Assembly: GCA_026874595.1 (NCBI GenBank)
Contig: CM049308.1
Coordinates: 95,466,624-95,530,623 of the forward strand
Direction of reading: 5' to 3'
Source: Sipunculus nudus
Taxonomy: Eukaryota > Annelida > Sipuncula > Golfingiida > Sipunculidae
DNA length: 64,000 bases
The notes below the pieces were generated by a model. That model had not been told where the DNA came from. It saw only the letters and a list, made by a program, of their open reading frames with translations, and made no database searches. A program made the translations under genes and the position numbers. Positions 59,111 through 64,000 of the stretch are shown in pieces (within the stretch, counting starts at the first letter, position 1; the number at the start of each line of letters is the position of its first letter).

Positions 59111-59413
59111 ACATATCTTTGGTCAGTACAGGCATAACATGTAAGATGGGGGGGGGGGGGGGGGGAGCAAGTCCATCATACATTGCGGTTGTTACTAATC
59201 TACAATTATATTATATTATTACTGATCTCCAAACATATGACATCTCCCTTTCTTTATATAGCTTGTTGAATATCCTTATCATTCTTATTTTAGCACATAA
59301 ATATATATGAAAAACTGATCGCTTCAAAGTGTCCGTGGCATGTATCATATATCAGTGACTGACCGAAAAGAAGTTTTTCGCTTTGTCCAGCAGCTAGCTA
59401 CAGGCTGCTGTGG

Positions 59414-59671
59414 TCAAGACCCCAGCCCTGTGCGCTCCTGAAGCATAATTTTGAGAGCCAACAGACGTGATGCCACCAAGCCAAGCAGGGAGCCGCGCAA
59501 GACCGCCATCATTTTACCGCAACGGTGACTGAGGAAAGCCAAAGCACCCACAGACACGAACGCAGTAGCAGCATGAATTCCCTCCACCGATCCCAGCAGC
59601 GGAGACTCAGCCATGCCAGTCGAGAGCCGAACTCGATCAGTGAAACGATAGAACGTCGAGACGAATGCCAT
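59414..59671 (-). CDS. Hypothetical small hydrophobic protein ORF (85 aa)
   Basis: An 85-codon ORF starts with ATG and ends with TGA in a stretch that is clearly more GC-rich than everything around it, often a sign of coding or of a retroposed gene. The product has a basic N-terminus (MAFVSTFYRFTDRVRLSTG). A first hydrophobic segment follows around residues 31-46 (IHAATAFVSVGALAFL) and a second around residues 54-75, with several Arg/Lys between and after them. I do not recognise the family. An overlapping 61-codon frame (59509-59694) on the same strand begins with its own ATG upstream, so the true start or frame is uncertain. There is no clear polyadenylation signal nearby. It lies upstream of the SLC5-like gene on the same strand. 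Confidence 0.35.
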   Translation of the reverse strand: MAFVSTFYRFTDRVRLSTGMAESPLLGSVEGIHAATAFVSVGALAFLSHRCGKMMAVLRGSLLGLVASRLLALKIMLQERTGLGS

Positions 59672-59699
59672 TTTATACTTGCAGTTTCTGCCATTTAGA

Positions 59700-60109
59700 C
59701 AAGGTTAGCAAGTTTTTTCTTCATACATTTTACGCAAAAATAAAATAAAAACATTTGTTAACAGTCCTCAGATTCATCTTATACTCAAATATAACTATAT
59801 GAAGCAAGTAATTGTCTAATTGTTCATTTAGAGTGTGACCAACAAAGTTTTGTTCATTCACATCATCATTTGAGTGTATATTATATTATCTAATTCAATG
59901 TACACTATTGATGCGAGAGGCATTTGCATAGCAGTATTGCTGTTTGCCAATCGCATGTTGACAATGAAGCATGTTTAAACTTAAATTACTGACCTTTATG
60001 TTATTTGTCACAACCAATGAGCAATATGACGTGTAATAATATTTAAGGTGTAAACCAATCCCTTAGGTCTACAATCACCTTTGTAAACTAAAAATAGTCA
60101 TTCAGTAGA
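59700..60109. other. AT-rich spacer, no feature
   Basis: This is non-coding sequence between the small ORF and the third LINE. I see nothing in it. Confidence 0.4.
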
Positions 60110-61765
60110 TGGCGATCGGAGTGGGGACATTATATTTTAATTAATAGTGGAAGTATTAACTCAAGAGGAGTGGCTTTTTTGATTAAAATTATCTTAGATA
60201 TGATATACACAGCACCGTTTATGACGATTGTGGAAGATACATAATTTTAGATATTACAGTTAATGAGACCAGATTTACATTATGTAATGTGTATGCTCCA
60301 AATAATTCAGAAGAGACGTTTTTTAATAATTTATTCCATGATATAAAAAATTTAGTTAATGAAAGTGTTATCATGGGAGGGGACTGGAATATTGTGTTAA
60401 AACCTTTTATGGATCGCTCTTACAATAATCAGACTCGTAAAAAAAATTCAGGAATGGATGAAAGAGTTAGATATCGTTGATAATTGGAGAAACAATAATC
60501 CCAATATTAAAAATTACATATGGTCAAGAAACAACCCCTCATGGACAGCAAGTAGATTAGATTATTTTTTAATATCATTAGGTCTTATAGGTTTTATAGA
60601 ATCAACTAATATTGTTCCAGGATATAAAACAGATCATAAAGGTATCACATTACAAACTTACCATCATAGAAGAAGGCCAGATTTCTGGAAGTTTAAAAGT
60701 TCACTGTTACAAGTTCAGAAATATATAAATTTGATTAAACAAAGCATAGAAAACACAGTAAAAGATAATGAAGGATCAGACCCGGCACTTCTCTGGGACA
60801 CTATAAAAATGTCAATCAAAGGTTCAAAAATTAGTTACTCTTCATATGTTAAAAAGAAAAAGAAATGTGAAATATCTGCATTGGAAAAGAAATTAATAGA
60901 TTGCAAAATTTGGATAACTCATACATAAATTTAAATAATTTGGAATCTGCAAAATTTGAATAAGAAAAAATGCTGGAAGAAAAAACTAAAGGAGCAATTT
61001 TTAGAAGTAAAATAGATGGTATAAGGAAGGAGAAAAGCCAACTTTATATTTTCTCAATCTAGAGAAACGCAACTTTAACAGAAAAATTATTAATAAGTTA
61101 TAGATAAATGATAAAGTAGTTTGTGATCCAAAATAAATCTTAATAGCCGAAAAAATTTCTACAGTCAGCTCTATACTTCTGCTAATAATAACATCAATGT
61201 TTTAAATACCTTCTTTTCAAAATATATGGACAAAATACCAAAGATCAACACTTAAACAACTGAAGAACTTGTGGAGCATGAACTATTTAACGGCTTGAAA
61301 AACATGAAAAAATGGTCAATCCCCAGGCAGTGCTGGCTTAACAGTAGAATTTTATATTTTTTTTCGAATTATATTAAAAAAGTATTTTATAAAGGCTATG
61401 CAATATTCATTCAAAGTAGGACAATTTTAAATTACACAAAGACAAGGAATTATAAGCTTGCTACCCAAAAAAGGCAAAGATCTAACATTTATAAAAAAAA
61501 AACTCGAGACCATTAACTTTGTTAAATACAGACTATAAAATTAATACTCAAAGTTAAGCTAACAGGATTAAAAAGAAATTACCAGATTTAATTCATGAAA
61601 ATCAGACAAGTTTTATGAAAAAAAAGATACGTTGGTGAAAATATAAATAAGATTACAAGTTTTATAAGATATGCGGATCATTATAAATTAAATACAATGT
61701 TAATGGCCATAGATTTTGAAAAAGCGTTCGATTATTTAGAGTGTGATTACATTTTTAATACGGGA
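60110..61765 (+). mobile_element. L1/Tx1-like LINE, fragment spanning endonuclease and early RT
   Basis: The fragment has APE-type endonuclease motifs, then a linker and the start of the reverse transcriptase, then stops abruptly after an AIDFEKAF-type motif (about 61705-61735). It therefore lacks both the 5' end and the 3' half. It belongs to the same broad group as the 3' fragment at 1-1557, but the two do not overlap in sequence. Confidence 0.85.
60124..61765 (+). pseudogene. Degenerate LINE ORF2: endonuclease and N-terminal RT
   Basis: The endonuclease motifs in order are SRGVAFLIK (about 60160), NVYAPN (60286), GGDWN (about 60379), SRLDYFLIS (about 60550) and a TDHKG box (about 60633). 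These correspond to the catalytic and metal-binding blocks of the APE family. Frameshifts lie near 60225 and at the A8 run 60439-60446. Several more frameshifts and stops follow after 60928, where fragments of RT are still readable (GLKNMK, RPLTLLNTDYKIN, MAIDFEKAF). The copy is inactive. Confidence 0.85.
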
Positions 61766-61779
61766 TATATCTTTTTAAC

Positions 61780-62260
61780 AAATAAAATATAAATTTTAAA
61801 AAGATTATTTCATAACTTGGGCCTTGAGGGCGTCATTTATGAAATCTCGCAACGATATCTTTTAGCGCCCCCTAGTGGCCATATCCAAAACCTGACAAAA
61901 ATCGTGCAATTCTTATGAAACCGTATTTCGTGGAAAAATGGACCTCTCTAGCCTTAAAAATGACAAAGTTACAAAAGCTTATGTAAAAATAACAAGACTT
62001 TTACTTGAAATAGGTCACCATGGTAACAGCAGAATGAGGTCAAGTGTACCCAGGAATAAGCTCATTGACCGTAGTTTAAGATTCCGTAATAAAAGTTGAG
62101 ACATTGTATATAGTTTTGAATCTGTGAGACAAAAATCATATTTTGAAGTGTTTGCACTGCAGCGCCCTCTTGTGGATATATTAAAAAAAAAATGAAAAAT
62201 TTCATTCGAGATATTTCTATTTAACATATAATGTATGAGTTTTTTAAAAGATTATTTCAA
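61780..62260. repeat. Dispersed repeat with GCGCCCCCTAGTGGCC motif
   Basis: AAAAGATTATTTCATAACTT at about 61799 recurs as AAAAGATTATTTCAAAACTG at about 62246. In between are AGCGCCCCCTAGTGGCCATA (61863) and CAGCGCCCTCTTGTGGATAT (about 62160), each followed by a TGACAAAA- or TGAAAAAT-type block and a TTCGAGATAT or related block. The same family forms part of the element at 52541-53633. Confidence 0.6.
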
Positions 62261-62880
62261 AACTGAGGGCCATTTCGTTTGATCTTACTAGACTAGGGTT
62301 ATTTGTTATTACATTGTATCATCATTAACCAATGCTTTTGAACAAATAAATATTATTACCTTTCTTACAATCAAAAATATTACTCCATGTACATTCGTTG
62401 TCTAGGTTATCTGGTACATGTCTGAAAATGAAGCTTTCGTCCGAAAAAGCCGTGGGTTTTTAATGTTTTGAGAAACCTATTACCAATCGGTTGTGACAGA
62501 AATTAACATACACCGCTTTATTTTAAAGGTTTATCTTATAAACTTAAAACTTAATTCAGACAGAATGACTCAGTTTATACTGTTGATTTTTGGATCAGTT
62601 ACTCCTATCATTATCCCTTCATGAGTAAAAAATTCAGAATACAGAAAACCTTTAATAACGCTTAAACCAAACACAGGTATAAATATAGGTCTAATTTGTA
62701 TTGAGACTCGATAAGAAGTATAAGTGAGTCTTGGCTGTCATTAAGTGATATAAATATTGACGTCGAATCTTCTTGGAAGACAAGTTCAAACTAGAATATG
62801 CCTGTCAACAAGCGCCTACGAATATTCCCCGATTCTCGGAGGCCTATATAAAGTGAAACATTAGGGAATGACGTGACAGC
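62261..62880. other. Non-coding sequence, no feature recognised
   Basis: This is AT-rich sequence with no ORF of interest and no repeat shared with other parts of the window that I could see. Confidence 0.4.
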
Positions 62881-63560
62881 CGTCAAAATTAATGATATCA
62901 GAAATGCCAAAGATGGACGAAACTAAAAACATTTTCGTAGGTGGCACAACGAGCCATGTACACGAAATAAATGATAGCTTTGGACATGCACTATTTCGGA
63001 CATGCGCAGGTTGGACATTAAAATCCCAGGCTGATGCATCACACCACCCCTTTTATATATTTGGATTTATACCAAATATACACACACAGATGTACAGCTT
63101 GCATGCAATAAAAAATCATCAGAAATGAATCATTGATTTCAGGCATGTACATCGAACCACTTCTGAGATAAATGCATGGATATATTCAAGGAGTACGTAT
63201 ATATGATTGTAGATAAAGCCATACGTTTTGTGTAAAAGAAAGCCACGGAAGATGGGTGGACATGCAAAATTTCAGGGCGATATGCCAAACCACTCTTGAG
63301 ATAAGGCTATCAATGAATTCTACGCAAATAAGACTGTAGGTGGTGCCATCAGCCTTGTCTACGACAAATCTATCCAAGATAGATAAATGTGCAAATTTTC
63401 AGGCTGATGCATCTATCTAATCGTGAGATATGTGTAATGCCCCCCCCCCACACACACACAAAAAAAAACCCCATAAAATAATAGGTGCAAAAATGATTGT
63501 AGGTGGCGCCACCTGGCAAATGTAAGAGATTAAGATGTCCAGTAATGAGAAGAGCACCGT
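62881..63560. repeat. GGTGGCGCCACC module family, second locus
   Basis: Module starts at about 62939 (GTAGGTGGCACAAC), 63330 (TGTAGGTGGTGCCATC) and 63499 (GTAGGTGGCGCCACC) are followed by blocks such as TCTATCCAAGATAGATAAAT, GCAAATTTTCAGG and GAGATATG. These match the repeat at 1558-2240. The ORFs here (62892-63128 and opposite-strand ones) follow the repeat and are discounted. Confidence 0.55.
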
Positions 63561-63599
63561 AAATGGGGCATAATATTATAATATGCATAATAATATAAT

Positions 63600-64000
63600 A
63601 TGCATATTTTGTGACCTCTGACCTCATTAAATATGCGTGAATTCGCTGAGATTGTAATTCAGGTGAGAAACTGTATTGATTTATATATACTCATCATGAG
63701 TTATATGAAAATCCGTAAGATTTTTTTGTAAGTCTGGGTGTCGCCACCATGGTGACCTCTAACCTCATTAAATATGCATGCATTTTGCTGAGAATTTAAT
63801 TTAGGTAAGAAACTCTCTTGGCAAATATATGTAAGTCACCACGGTGCCTCCAAAGTGCGTTGACCTCTGACCTCATTAAATAAACGTGGATTTGCTGGAA
63901 ATCGAATTTAAGCGAGATATTTTATTGATTAACATTTCTTATAAACTTTATCAAAATCCATCACATTCCTCTTACGTTATCACGGCGACACCACAAAGTA
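63600..64000. repeat. Tandem modules with TGACCTCTGACCTCATTAAAT
   Basis: Three diverged modules start at 63611, 63752 and 63860. Each has GACCTC..ACCTCATTAAAT, then a TGCTGA- or TGCTGG-type block and a GTGAGAAACT-type block. The array runs off the right edge with a further GGCGACACCAC. It probably continues the GGTGGCGCCACC family. Confidence 0.55.

Overview
The window is eukaryotic genomic DNA: AT-rich, full of non-LTR retrotransposon debris, DNA-transposon-like inverted repeats and very large tandem arrays, with one multi-exon gene whose exons have consensus splice sites. The repeat types point to a marine invertebrate, most likely a mollusc and perhaps a bivalve. That taxonomic guess rests on remembered resemblance of the dispersed repeats and is only moderate.

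The one clear host gene is on the minus strand. It is an SLC5-family (SGLT-like) sodium/solute cotransporter. Exon 1, with the start codon (49622-49705), encodes the N-terminus and first membrane helix. Exon 2 (9386-9457) encodes the conserved stretch around [11 protein letters not shown]. Both junctions are phase 0 and the two exons join in frame. Intron 1 is about 40.2 kb. Exon 3 onward must lie beyond the left edge, because none was found at 1-9385.

Layout from left to right: 1-1557, 3' end of a dead L1/Tx1-like LINE; 1558-3300, two dispersed repeat families; 3562-5975, a nearly intact but dead second LINE with a YAND catalytic box; 5976-7330, unremarkable intron 2 sequence with one LTR-like stretch; 7331-9384, 21 copies of a 98-bp satellite running into the exon 2 donor; 9386-9457, exon 2; 9472-28459, about 700 copies of a 27-bp satellite beginning at the exon 2 acceptor; 28460-36263, nested dispersed repeats including a 3.4-kb element with about 270-bp terminal inverted repeats and a foldback element with perfect 50-bp arms; 36264-48476, about 500 copies of a 24-bp satellite with a 1.2-1.7 kb higher-order repeat; 48477-49621, low-copy intron sequence; 49622-49705, exon 1; 49706-49830, probable promoter and 5' leader; 50510-59400, further repeats; 59414-59671, a GC-rich small minus-strand ORF; 60110-61765, 5' part of another dead L1/Tx1-like LINE; 61780-64000, dispersed and tandem repeats.

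The very long ORFs across the satellites, up to about 1,500 codons on both strands, are not genes. The repeat units are 27 and 24 bp, exact multiples of three, so frames free of stops stay open. The most interesting aspect is how the satellites relate to the gene: both arrays beside exon 2 start inside its splice signals. The 27-bp unit carries, on the gene's sense strand, a branch-site-like CTGAC in one unit class and an AATAAA polyadenylation hexamer in another, repeated hundreds of times within intron 1.
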